Source of the DNA: Spirochaetaceae bacterium
GTDB lineage: Bacteria > Spirochaetota > Spirochaetia > Sphaerochaetales > Sphaerochaetaceae
Direction: 5' to 3'
Assembly (NCBI GenBank): GCA_016649775.1
Contig: JAENWY010000109.1
Coordinates: 1 to 7,498 of the forward strand
DNA length: 7,498 bases
Shown: one piece after another, positions 1 through 5,846 of the stretch
How positions within the stretch are numbered: position 1 is the stretch's first letter
Layout: each line of letters opens with the position of its first letter
Notes under the pieces: generated by a model
What the model saw: the letters and a program-made list of their open reading frames with translations, nothing else
Database searches by the model: none
Told to the model about the DNA's origin: nothing
Program-made: the position numbers and the translations under genes

Positions 1-25
1 ATATTAAATATTAAATATTAAATAT
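1..25. repeat. Short tandem repeat of the heptamer ATATTAA
   Basis: Three perfect head-to-tail copies of ATATTAA occupy positions 1-21, and the start of a fourth (ATAT) follows. The run meets the window edge, so the array may be longer. It lies just past the stop codon of the PUR-domain gene. Nothing shows a function; it could be simple slippage in AT-rich intergenic DNA. Confidence 0.6.
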
Positions 26-28
26 ATA

Positions 29-280
29 TTATTCTGCATCAGTTTTACTAGAATTCTTTTTAATGAAGTCTAATGATTTTTGGAATTCACGAACGAATTC
101 ACCCATATCTTCTTGATACACTAAAATAGATTGTCTAATGTATCTATTAGATTCTAAATCACCTTTGCTTTCTACGATGTTTAAATATAAATCACCAAAA
201 ACGTTTTCTTTAACGTTAAAAAAATAAGTTCTATCGTTCTTTATTAATTTTGTTGAAAAAACTTCACCACGCTGTCCCAT
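29..280 (-). CDS. Small PUR-domain (PUR-alpha-like, DUF3276) nucleic-acid-binding protein
   Basis: An 83-residue protein beginning MGQRGEVFSTKL, followed by RTYFFNVKEN (residues 18-27), LYLNIVESK (31-39) and a C-terminal helix-like stretch rich in E, F and K. This order (beta-rich N-terminal half, NIVESK core, one helix) is that of a single PUR repeat. The family binds single-stranded or structured DNA and RNA as a dimer. The spirochaetal member BpuR of Borrelia binds DNA and RNA and affects gene expression, so a role as a cytoplasmic nucleic-acid-binding regulator is inferred here. The length fits the bacterial single-repeat form. The start is supported by GAGG at 286-289, five bases before the ATG. 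It is read away from the tRNA unit and seems monocistronic within the window. No clear promoter was found, although TATATA-rich DNA lies just upstream. The family call is fairly sure; the target is unknown. Confidence 0.85.
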   Translation of the reverse strand: MGQRGEVFSTKLIKNDRTYFFNVKENVFGDLYLNIVESKGDLESNRYIRQSILVYQEDMGEFVREFQKSLDFIKKNSSKTDAE

Positions 281-289
281 ACTGTCCTC

Positions 290-551
290 ACTATATATAA
301 AATATTAATAATCAATGTATTTTTCTTTTTAGTAAATAAAAGAGTTAATTAGAATTAACAACATATAAGATTAATTGTCAATTACTTTACTACTATTTAA
401 TACAACAAATACTAAATCAAACATCTAACAAAGTAAGACTAGTAAAATAAATAACTCATATTTTTTCAAAGCTTTTTAATACTTTCTTGTACTTTGGTAG
501 TAGATAATATATTAAAACATTTACGTAAAATACTATTTTTTCCAAAAGTAC
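290..551. other. Gene-free AT-rich spacer
   Basis: This stretch between the PUR-domain gene and the first tRNA promoter has no reading frame with coding character and no strong hairpin. It must hold the promoter of the PUR-domain gene, but I could not pick a convincing pair of boxes with normal spacing. Confidence 0.5.
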
Positions 552-580
552 TTGACGAAAACATTAACAAATATTATATT
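552..580 (+). promoter_or_regulatory. Promoter of first tRNA-Gly gene
   Basis: TTGACG (552-557), then exactly 17 bases, then TATATT (575-580). Each box is one base away from the sigma-70 consensus. The expected start of transcription is only a few bases before the mature tRNA 5' end at 594. The second tRNA copy has the same arrangement, which supports the call. Confidence 0.8.
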
Positions 581-593
581 CAACAAGTCCTAT

Positions 594-664
594 GCGTCTT
601 TCGTATAATGGTATTACTCTAGCCTTCCAAGCTAATAACGAGGGTTCGATTCCCTTAAGACGCT
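594..664 (+). tRNA. tRNA-Gly (anticodon UCC), copy 1
   Basis: The acceptor stem GCGTCTT (594-600) pairs with AAGACGC (657-663), with discriminator base T at 664. The D-loop carries AATGGTA. The anticodon loop CTTCCAA (624-630) holds TCC at 626-628, which reads GGA and GGG codons. The T-arm is GAGGG TTCGATT CCCTT. The outer pair of the anticodon stem is a C-A mismatch, and the T-stem ends in a G-U pair. CCA is not encoded (CTAAAA follows), so it must be added after transcription. The gene is identical base for base to the copy at 1499-1569. Confidence 0.97.
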
Positions 665-666
665 CT

Positions 667-701
667 AAAAAATAACACATAATATTTTGTGTTATTTTTT
701 T
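667..701 (+). terminator. Intrinsic terminator of tRNA-Gly copy 1, probably bidirectional
   Basis: A 13-bp stem, AAAAAATAACACA (667-679) with TGTGTTATTTTTT (688-700), encloses an 8-base loop and merges into a T run. The A run on the left side gives a T run on the minus strand as well. The same hairpin could therefore end the DHFR-like gene, whose stop codon is 48 bases away on that strand. Confidence 0.88.
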
Positions 702-748
702 ATAAAAATCATTTATTTCAAAAAACTATTTAGTTATAAACACATTAA

Positions 749-1285
749 TTAAGATTTTACCTTTTTGTATGTGGTACTAACCATTTGGTTAATTAAAACT
801 TTTGAATCAATTAATTCAAAAACTTGTTCAGTTTCTATCTCTACAAATAGAGGGACTCCACTTCCAAGAATAATTGGTATAGTTGTAATTGTCAGTTGAT
901 CAACTAATTCTTTCTCAATAGCTTGTTGTATAATTTCTCCACCATCTATCCAAACATTTTTAAATCCACTGCAATTTAAATCAAGAACTACATCTTCAAT
1001 ATTTCCATTAACTATGGTTACATTGTCATCTAATCCTTCATATACACTTTTAAGAGTATTACTCATAACATAAACAGGTAAATTATAAGGCCATTCTATT
1101 TTAAAACCTAATATAGTTTCATAGGTTTTTCTTCCAATTACCAAACAATCCATACTGTTAACAAAATCTTCAAATCCAATATCTTCTTGTTCAGGATTAG
1201 AAACTATTGATAAAAAGCTAGTACTTCCAAAAGCATCTGCTATATATCCGTCTAAACTTGTAGCAATATAAACTACACAACTCAT
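749..1285 (-). CDS. Dihydrofolate reductase-fold protein, RibD C-terminal-like
   Basis: A 178-residue protein of the DHFR/RibD_C superfamily, which uses NAD(P)H to reduce pteridine-, pyrimidine- or similar substrates. Visible family motifs are ATSLDGYIA near the N-terminus (residues 8-16), VIGRKTYETIL (49-59), YVMSNT (72-77), VWIDGGEIIQQAI (111-123; the glycine pair of the cofactor site) and TTIPIILGSGVPLF (134-147). The length matches stand-alone YyaP/YwjB-type members, not true FolA or full-length RibD with its deaminase domain. The exact substrate cannot be read from sequence. The start is set by AGGAG at 1292-1296, six bases before ATG. The gene is alone on its strand, between two identical tRNA genes on the other strand, and probably stops at the hairpin at 667-701. 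I see no missing motif or frameshift. It could be a housekeeping reductase or an accessory antifolate-tolerance gene; nothing here separates these. Confidence 0.87.
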   Translation of the reverse strand: MSCVVYIATSLDGYIADAFGSTSFLSIVSNPEQEDIGFEDFVNSMDCLVIGRKTYETILGFKIEWPYNLPVYVMSNTLKSVYEGLDDNVTIVNGNIEDVVLDLNCSGFKNVWIDGGEIIQQAIEKELVDQLTITTIPIILGSGVPLFVEIETEQVFELIDSKVLINQMVSTTYKKVKS

Positions 1286-1456
1286 TTATTACTCCTATAA
1301 TAACTAGTTTCTTATAATGTGGTAACAATTAGCCCATTGATAGTAATTATTTATTAATTTATAAAAATTAAATCTTTTTTTTTAATCAATTTAGTATTCT
1401 ATACATCTATTTTAACAGAAAAAATGAATTAATGTAAAAAACTTTCAAAAATCAAC

Positions 1457-1485
1457 TTGACCAAAACTCTCATAATTTATATTAT
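1457..1485 (+). promoter_or_regulatory. Promoter of second tRNA-Gly gene
   Basis: TTGACC (1457-1462), 17 bases, then TATTAT (1480-1485). The distance to the tRNA matches copy 1. Apart from the boxes, the spacer and the bases around it have diverged from copy 1, so the promoter elements look conserved by selection. Confidence 0.78.
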
Positions 1486-1498
1486 CAAATTAACTTAT

Positions 1499-1569
1499 GC
1501 GTCTTTCGTATAATGGTATTACTCTAGCCTTCCAAGCTAATAACGAGGGTTCGATTCCCTTAAGACGCT
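1499..1569 (+). tRNA. tRNA-Gly (anticodon UCC), copy 2
   Basis: Identical over all 71 bases to the copy at 594-664, in the same orientation and 905 bases downstream, with the anticodon TCC at 1531-1533. CCA is again not encoded. It has its own promoter and terminator, so the two genes are separate transcription units that supply the same tRNA. Confidence 0.97.
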
Positions 1570-1605
1570 AAAAAATAACACATACATATTGTGTTATTTT
1601 TTTTT
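1570..1605 (+). terminator. Intrinsic terminator of tRNA-Gly copy 2
   Basis: The stem AAAAAATAACACA (1570-1582) with TGTGTTATTTTTT (1590-1602), loop TACATAT, ends in a run of T up to 1605. The stem is the same 13-mer as after copy 1 while the loop differs. The terminator was therefore duplicated with the tRNA and its stem has been kept. Confidence 0.9.
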
Positions 1606-1650
1606 ACATTTTCAACGTTAAAAAATTTCATTTAAATACCTAGATTGTGC

Positions 1651-1691
1651 AAAAAATAACCCTTATTAATATAAAGTAATATTAATAAGGG
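1651..1691 (-). terminator. Intrinsic terminator of the binding-protein gene
   Basis: A perfect 13-bp inverted repeat, CCCTTATTAATAT (1660-1672) and ATATTAATAAGGG (1679-1691), has a 6-base loop. On the minus strand it is followed by TTATTTTTT (complement of 1651-1659). It lies 33 bases past the stop codon of the gene at 1725. It ends the transcript there, so no further gene is co-transcribed. Confidence 0.88.
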
Positions 1692-1724
1692 AATATAATT
1701 AATTTTTTCAATTATCAAAAAATT

Positions 1725-2741
1725 TTATTTTTCTATAATTTTTCCATTTTTTACTAATAGACTTGCCGCATCTAAAATCTCTTTAGGAAATGTAAATCCA
1801 AGTTCTTTTGCTCTATCTAAATTTAAGTATAATTGAAATTGTTTTATGTCTGTTAAATAAATTGCTCCAATATCTTTTGGTTTATCCCCATTTATTATTT
1901 GTAATGCTACATCACCACACAATAAACCAACTTTATAATAATCTAATCCCCAGCTCATTAGGAAATTTGTATTATCACTACTTGTAACATCACTATTAAA
2001 TAATGGTAGATTATATTCACTACAAACTTGATCTATACTTGCAAGTGCTGATACTACAGTATTATCATTTGCAATAAACATTCCATCAATTCTATCCACT
2101 ATTGAAAGAGCGGCACTTTTTACCTCTGAAGAATTGGAAACGGCTGCACCAACAAATTCAATACCATTTGCTTCACAATATTTTTTTGCCCTTTCCATCA
2201 TTGCAACACCATTGGCTTCCCCACTAGTATAAACCATACCAAGTCTTTTTAGTTTAGTTACTTTTACAAAATACTCAATTTGCAATGTGATTGGATTTAA
2301 ATCTGAAACACCACAAACATTTGTAGCTTCTCCTTTAGCATAAGTTAAACCAGCTGCATCAGGATCAGTTATAGCTGCAAAAATAACAGGAGTATTACTA
2401 TTATTATAAACAGAAGCTAAGGCTTGTGCGGGGGGTGTTGCGATACCTAATACGATATCTTTTTTCTCTGATTTAAATAACTGTGCAATACTTATAGCTG
2501 TAGACATTTCTGCATTACAATTTTGCAAATCAAAAACTACATCTTTTCCAGATTTATTTATTGAATCCTGGATACCTTGTTCAATTGCATCAAGTGCAGG
2601 ATGAGATACCATCTTTGAAATACCTATTTTAATTGGTTCTTTCATTGCGGCCTTTCCGACTGCACCCTCTTTTGTGCCACTTGCAAATAATGTAGCTAGG
2701 GTTAGTACTGATAAAAGCATTGTTGATATAATTTTTTTCAT
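1725..2741 (-). CDS. ABC transporter substrate-binding protein, TrpX/COG2984 (PF04392) family
   Basis: Exported solute-binding protein, 338 residues from the chosen start. Residues 1-20 (MKKIISTML...LFA) form a signal peptide with a basic start and a hydrophobic core. Cleavage is likely before SGTKEG; there is no lipobox Cys, so a type I signal peptide is expected. The two-lobed family signature is clear: IKIGISKMVSHPALDA (37-52), IATPPAQALA (100-109), TPVIFAAITDPDAAGL (117-132), VCGVSDL (142-148), GMVYTSGEAN (168-177), IANDNTVVSALA (223-234) and SWGLDYYKVG (263-272). Family members deliver tryptophan or other small solutes to a permease/ATPase pair. The substrate here is unknown. A start 15 bases upstream (2756) is in frame, but its ATGGAG contains the Shine-Dalgarno GGAG, which sits nine bases before ATG 2741; the latter is preferred. 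The usual permease and ATPase genes are absent on both sides. Transcription is probably controlled by the dyads in its promoter. Confidence 0.93.
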   Translation of the reverse strand: MKKIISTMLLSVLTLATLFASGTKEGAVGKAAMKEPIKIGISKMVSHPALDAIEQGIQDSINKSGKDVVFDLQNCNAEMSTAISIAQLFKSEKKDIVLGIATPPAQALASVYNNSNTPVIFAAITDPDAAGLTYAKGEATNVCGVSDLNPITLQIEYFVKVTKLKRLGMVYTSGEANGVAMMERAKKYCEANGIEFVGAAVSNSSEVKSAALSIVDRIDGMFIANDNTVVSALASIDQVCSEYNLPLFNSDVTSSDNTNFLMSWGLDYYKVGLLCGDVALQIINGDKPKDIGAIYLTDIKQFQLYLNLDRAKELGFTFPKEILDAASLLVKNGKIIEK

Positions 2742-2772
2742 TTTTTCAATCTCCATGATTAATTTAGTTTCT

Positions 2773-2790
2773 GTTACTGTTTATAGTAAC
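2773..2790. promoter_or_regulatory. Operator-like dyad O2, just after the expected transcription start
   Basis: GTTACTGTTTATAGTAAC: six-base arms GTTACT/AGTAAC around a six-base centre. It lies about 6 to 23 bases after the predicted start of the binding-protein transcript. It matches the reverse complement of O1 (2800-2817) at 17 of 18 positions. The spacing between the two centres is 27 bp. Two related dyads across a promoter are typical of a repressor binding as two dimers. The regulator is not encoded in the window. Confidence 0.7.
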
Positions 2791-2828
2791 AATATGAATG
2801 TTACTATAGACAGTAACATTCATATTGT
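2789..2828. repeat. Large perfect inverted repeat spanning the binding-protein promoter
   Basis: A 17-bp perfect arm (2789-2805) and its complement (2812-2828) surround the six bases ATAGAC. O1 is its centre, and the outer arms add AATATGAAT-type sequence. The expected transcript starts inside the left arm, so the full hairpin would not form in that RNA. No T run follows on either strand. Both points argue for a DNA-level protein-binding site, not a terminator. Confidence 0.85.
2800..2817. promoter_or_regulatory. Operator-like dyad O1, covering the -10 box
   Basis: GTTACTATAGACAGTAAC has the same arms as O2 and, read on the minus strand, the centre GTCTAT against GTTTAT in O2 (one difference). 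It covers the -10 hexamer (2803-2808) and the adjoining spacer. A bound protein would block RNA polymerase. The arrangement suits a dimeric repressor of, for example, the TetR, GntR or MarR type; which one cannot be told. Confidence 0.75.
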
Positions 2829-2831
2829 CAA
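2803..2831 (-). promoter_or_regulatory. Promoter of the binding-protein gene
   Basis: On the minus strand a perfect -35 TTGACA (2831-2826) is followed by 17 bases and TATAGT (2808-2803), one base from the -10 consensus. The expected start is near 2796, giving a leader of about 55 bases before ATG 2741. Such a strong promoter overlapped by a perfect dyad suggests high expression when derepressed. Confidence 0.82.
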
Positions 2832-2960
2832 TAAGTACTTTCAGAAATTTATCTTTTTTATTATTATTTTATCTAGAGCAAACAATTTTCTACACTAATT
2901 GTAGGTGTTATCCTAACCACATTGCTAATAACTTATTTAAAAATAACTATATAGCCAATA

Positions 2961-4325
2961 TGCTCTAAATGTAATAAACCAATGTCCATAAATCAAACAA
3001 GAATCCAATAGCTAAGAAATTTTCATAATGTAGCACATTTGTATTTTAAGGATTTTGAATGACCTATATATTATAGATGTGAATATTTTTATAAAGAAAG
3101 CAAAAATAATGATAAAAAATATGATAGATATATAACGGAATCCCTTAAAGAGTAGTCTGAAAATCATTCTTGGACAAAACACTTTGAGATAGAAGCAATA
3201 GTCTTATTAAGTGGACAAGGAATAACCTTGAAGAAGGCTTTACAACTACTTCATACAGATCAAAGTATAATAACAGCTATACATAAAGCTTATATAAAAA
3301 GAAGTGGAGGCACATTGCTTTCTAAGAAACCAGATTTAAGTATCAAGTATAGCCAGGGGATTCTTGTGGATGAGTTCAAATTACATTCAGGAAGAGTTTT
3401 CTGCTCGATGGTTTTTGACGATGATACTTTAAAGCTCCTTTATCTTCAAAAAGGACGAGGAAAGCAGCAAATAAAGAATTTTCAAAATTATACAGGGAAG
3501 AATTTAACAGGGAAGAATTTATTTGAGCACCTTGACTTTGTCTGCTGCGATTTATCCTTATGCCTTTAAAGATTTAATTTCTGGAGTCAAAATAGTTTAT
3601 GATCTATTTCATATCAGGCAGAAATATAATGGATCTATCATGAAGTGTGTTAGACAAGAATAAAGAAATAGTGTTGTTAAAGAAACAACTGCCCTAAATA
3701 CAAAAATGATAGAGATTAATGTAAAACTTAGAAATAAGGATTTTGATGAAAATGAAGAATTAGAAATCCGAGAAAGTTTAAATGAAATAAAAAGTTCTTT
3801 GGCTTCAATAAATAAACAAGCAGATAATATGAAATATATTCAATTAATTATAATGTCAAATAGAGAAACATTATCACATAAAGATAAGGTTAGTGCTAAA
3901 AAAAACGCAATTATAATAGTAGAATTAAAAGGAAGTGCAAGAAGTTAAATTAATACATACTTGAAGAGTTAAAAGAAGATAGAATAGACAATGTAGAACG
4001 GTTAGAAACAGTTTGTAAAGCAAATCAAAAAATAAAAATAGCTTATGAACTTGGAGAAGAATTATGGGAAATTCTGGATATTAGAAATGATGAAAAACTA
4101 ATGATTGAGATTCTTAATAATTGCTTAGAAAGCGCCAACGCCTCACATATAAGGCAATTGATGTATTCCTCCAAGATGATAAGAAATAGATGTGATGGGA
4201 TAATAAGTAGAAGCACCTATCAAGTTTCATAAGTATTTATAGAAGGTCTTAATGCATGGATTGATAATAGATATAGGATGAGTTTTGGCTTATCTAGCTT
4301 TTACTATTTTGCACTCTTAATTTAG
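2961..4325 (+). pseudogene. Decayed ISL3-family transposase (insertion-sequence remnant)
   Basis: Pieces of one ISL3 (IS204/IS1001 type) transposase follow in order. They are a zinc-finger-like N-terminus (CSKC at 2961, then VAHLYFKDFE and YYRCEYFYKE), a helix-turn-helix-like part (LLSGQGITLKKALQLL, from about 3204) and the catalytic-core start VDEFKLHSGRVFCSMVFDDD (from 3367). After a frameshift come PYAFKDLISGVKIVYDLFHIRQ (from 3556) and MSNRETLSHKDK, and in the first frame again the C-terminal STYQVS and IEGLNAW...YYFALL. Stops interrupt it at 3009, 3060, 3153, 3567, 3661, 3946, 3951 and 4230; 4323 may be the natural end. Shifts occur near 3550 (frame 0 to 1) and near 3950 (back). It cannot make an active enzyme. 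The open pieces at 3228-3569 and 3706-3948 are fragments of this one gene. I could not define the terminal inverted repeats or a target duplication, so the element ends are unknown. Confidence 0.82.
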
Positions 4326-4473
4326 GAACAAACCCATCCCTTGATACCTAGGCATATAACTATTCTTGAACCTACTATTTTTAGCCGTCAAGGAGATTAT
4401 AAGGGAAATGAATTACTGATCTAAAGCAAATTTCCATTAGATACCTTAGCTATCAAGCATGATTGACAAAGCA
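4326..4473. other. Gene-free stretch between transposase remnant and hairpin RNA
   Basis: Short open stretches exist in several frames, including one directly after the transposase stop, but none is recognisable. It may be the outer part of the old insertion sequence. A perfect TTGACA occurs at 4463-4468. With a 17-base spacer it faces only a weak AATACT (4486-4491), so a promoter reading rightward is possible but poorly supported. Confidence 0.4.
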
Positions 4474-4574
4474 AACCCCTCGCTAAATACTGTTGCTCAT
4501 TTAAGTGGACAGGTGTAAGGTACACCAACCATTTTACATGAGTAATTGTAATAAACGCGAGGGGTTATTTTTTT
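4474..4574 (+). ncRNA. Long imperfect RNA hairpin with U-tail (structured RNA or extended terminator)
   Basis: Outer stem: AACCCCTCGC (4474-4483) with GCGAGGGGTT (4557-4566). Middle stem: 4488-4508 with 4529-4550, interrupted by a bulged C (4537) and two U-U mismatches (4491/4547, 4502/4535). Inner stem: GGTGTA (4512-4517) with TACACC (4521-4526) around the loop AGG. Three pairs are G-T, at 4492/4546, 4495/4543 and 4505/4532. On plus-strand RNA all three are allowed G-U pairs, whereas on the minus strand they would be C-A clashes. ATTTTTTT follows at 4567-4574. So the structure looks like a plus-strand transcript 3' end. It lies between the transposase remnant and the convergent dehydrogenase gene. 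It may be a small RNA, a large terminator for a transcript from the left, or a folded end of a mobile element. No known RNA family was recognised. Confidence 0.5.
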
Positions 4575-4594
4575 AAAAAATTAATTATTATAAA

Positions 4595-5755
4595 TTATCT
4601 TTTTGTAATTGGGTTACCATAATAAGCAGCAGTATAAAGCATTTTTACATCTGCAACAGTTGGATCACCAGGGTTTGTTAATGTACAAGGATCATCAAAT
4701 GCACGTTGACTCATTCTATCAAGTACTTCAATGAATTTAGTTTCATTGAAATCAACTTCTATACAATCTTTGAAACTTGCAGGAATACTTAACGATACAT
4801 TTAAGTCTCTAATAACTTGAGCAATATCATCAACACCTAGTAAGTTTTCAATATAGTCATAACGGTCTGTGAACTGTCTATTATACTCAACTAAATAAGG
4901 TAATAAAATTGCGTTTGCTAGTCCGTGAGTTACACCAAATTCACCACCAATTTTATGTGCTAATGAGTGTACTAAACCAAGAGAAGCATTAGTAAATGCC
5001 ATACCAGCAAGGGCTGATGCTTCATGCATATTTTCTCTAGCTTCTAAGTTTGTTGGTTCTTTATATGCAACAGGAAGGTTAGCAATAACAAGTTCAATAG
5101 CTCTAACAGCATAAGGTTCTGTGAAGTTAGTTTTAGCTATTGAGACTAAAGCTTCAAGAGCATGACATATAACATCCATACCTGTATTAGCTGTAATATG
5201 AGCGGGCATCTTCATTGGAATTGCTGGATCTAAAATAGCAATATCTGGAACCATATCGCCACAAACGATTGGATATTTAATATGATTTTCAGGATCTGTT
5301 ATAACTGAAAAAGCTGTAATCTCACTAGCTGTACCACTTGTAGAAGGAATAGCAATAAATTTTGCTTTATTACGTAGAGTAGGCATAGAACCTACTGCAA
5401 TAATATCTTCAAACTTTAATTCTGGATATTCATAAAAACACCACATTACTTTAGCCGCATCAAGAGCACTACCACCACCGATAGCAACAATCCAATCAGG
5501 ATTGAATTCTTGCATCTTTTTAGCACCTGCAATAACAGTTTTTACTGAAGGGTTGGGTTCAACACCATCAATAATAATTGATTCAATATTAGCACCTTTT
5601 AATAATTCAACGGCTTGGTCTAAGAAACCAAATTTCTTCATTGAATGTCCACCTGTTACGATTGCTGCCTTTGTACCTTTTAAATTACCAAGTTCTGATA
5701 ATGCATTCTCTCCGTAAAATATTTGACGAGGAATTGAAAAACTAAATACGCCCAT
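4595..5755 (-). CDS. Iron-containing alcohol dehydrogenase (butanol/aldehyde reductase type)
   Basis: A 386-residue group III Fe-dependent alcohol dehydrogenase. It interconverts primary alcohols and aldehydes with NAD(P)H in the cytoplasm, usually to dispose of reducing power in fermentation. The N-terminal nucleotide domain has GGHSMKK (35-41), EPNPS (66-70), GGGSALDAAK (93-102) and PSTSGTASEIT (137-147). The metal site is complete: D194 and H198 in GMDVICHALEA, H263 in GLVHSLAHKIGG and H277 in VTHGLANAILLP. The length equals the family's norm. The GG at 35-36, where NAD-specific FucO-type enzymes have an Asp, resembles NADPH-using YqhD/Bdh enzymes, so NADP(H) is inferred, not certain. Substrate range cannot be told from sequence. 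The start is firm: AAGGAG at 5762-5767, six bases before ATG. It is a single-gene unit, convergent with the transposase remnant and divergent from the M29-like gene. Codon use looks like that of its neighbours. Confidence 0.95.
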   Translation of the reverse strand: MGVFSFSIPRQIFYGENALSELGNLKGTKAAIVTGGHSMKKFGFLDQAVELLKGANIESIIIDGVEPNPSVKTVIAGAKKMQEFNPDWIVAIGGGSALDAAKVMWCFYEYPELKFEDIIAVGSMPTLRNKAKFIAIPSTSGTASEITAFSVITDPENHIKYPIVCGDMVPDIAILDPAIPMKMPAHITANTGMDVICHALEALVSIAKTNFTEPYAVRAIELVIANLPVAYKEPTNLEARENMHEASALAGMAFTNASLGLVHSLAHKIGGEFGVTHGLANAILLPYLVEYNRQFTDRYDYIENLLGVDDIAQVIRDLNVSLSIPASFKDCIEVDFNETKFIEVLDRMSQRAFDDPCTLTNPGDPTVADVKMLYTAAYYGNPITKR

Positions 5756-5818
5756 AATAAGCTCCTTATAAATAATATATTTTCATTGTTTTTATTGATT
5801 TTCTCAAATCACATTCTA

Positions 5819-5846
5819 AATATACACTATTTTAAAAATAAGTAAA
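5819..5846 (-). promoter_or_regulatory. Possible promoter of the alcohol dehydrogenase gene
   Basis: On the minus strand TTTACT (5846-5841; four of six consensus bases), 16 bases, then TATATT (5824-5819; five of six). This would give a leader of about 57 bases ahead of a strong ribosome-binding site. In DNA this AT-rich such pairs arise by chance, so support is moderate. No Rex- or FNR-like site overlaps it. Confidence 0.4.

Noticed and set aside
2789..2828. Transcription terminator at the large palindrome upstream of the binding-protein gene
   Set aside because: No T run follows on either strand, and the dyad sits exactly on a near-consensus promoter, which favours an operator.
2674..2898. 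Plus-strand open frame of 74 codons over the start of the binding-protein gene
   Set aside because: It overlaps the signal-peptide region and the promoter/operators of the convincing minus-strand gene, has no family resemblance and no ribosome-binding site of note.
3009..3062. Recoded TGA/TAG codons in the transposase frame (alternative genetic code)
   Set aside because: TAG, TGA and TAA all interrupt the frame, frameshifts are present too, and intact genes here use TGG for Trp and end in TAA. Ordinary decay explains it.
3706..3948. Stand-alone 80-residue protein
   Set aside because: The same frame upstream carries transposase sequence (PYAFKDLI, YDLFHIRQ) up to a stop at 3661, and MSNRETLSHKDK fits the ISL3 core. 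It is a fragment of the transposase remnant.
2825..4469. TTGTCAAT (2825-2832) and ATTGACAA (4462-4469) as terminal inverted repeats of the insertion sequence
   Set aside because: Only eight bases match, the flanking bases do not extend the match, and the left copy is explained by the TTGACA -35 box of the binding-protein promoter.
3207..4511. Direct repeat TTAAGTGGACA at 3207-3217 and 4501-4511
   Set aside because: It is an eleven-base match without extension. One copy lies in transposase coding sequence and the other in the hairpin stem, so it is probably chance.
5502..5717. Plus-strand open frame of 71 codons inside the alcohol dehydrogenase
   Set aside because: It is antisense to the conserved nucleotide-binding domain of a clear enzyme and has no recognisable features.
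5794..5812. FNR/CRP-like or Rex-like operator upstream of the alcohol dehydrogenase
   Set aside because: TTGAGAAAATCAA has only four-base arms with the wrong spacing for FNR/CRP, and there is no TTGTTAA...TTAACAA pattern for Rex.
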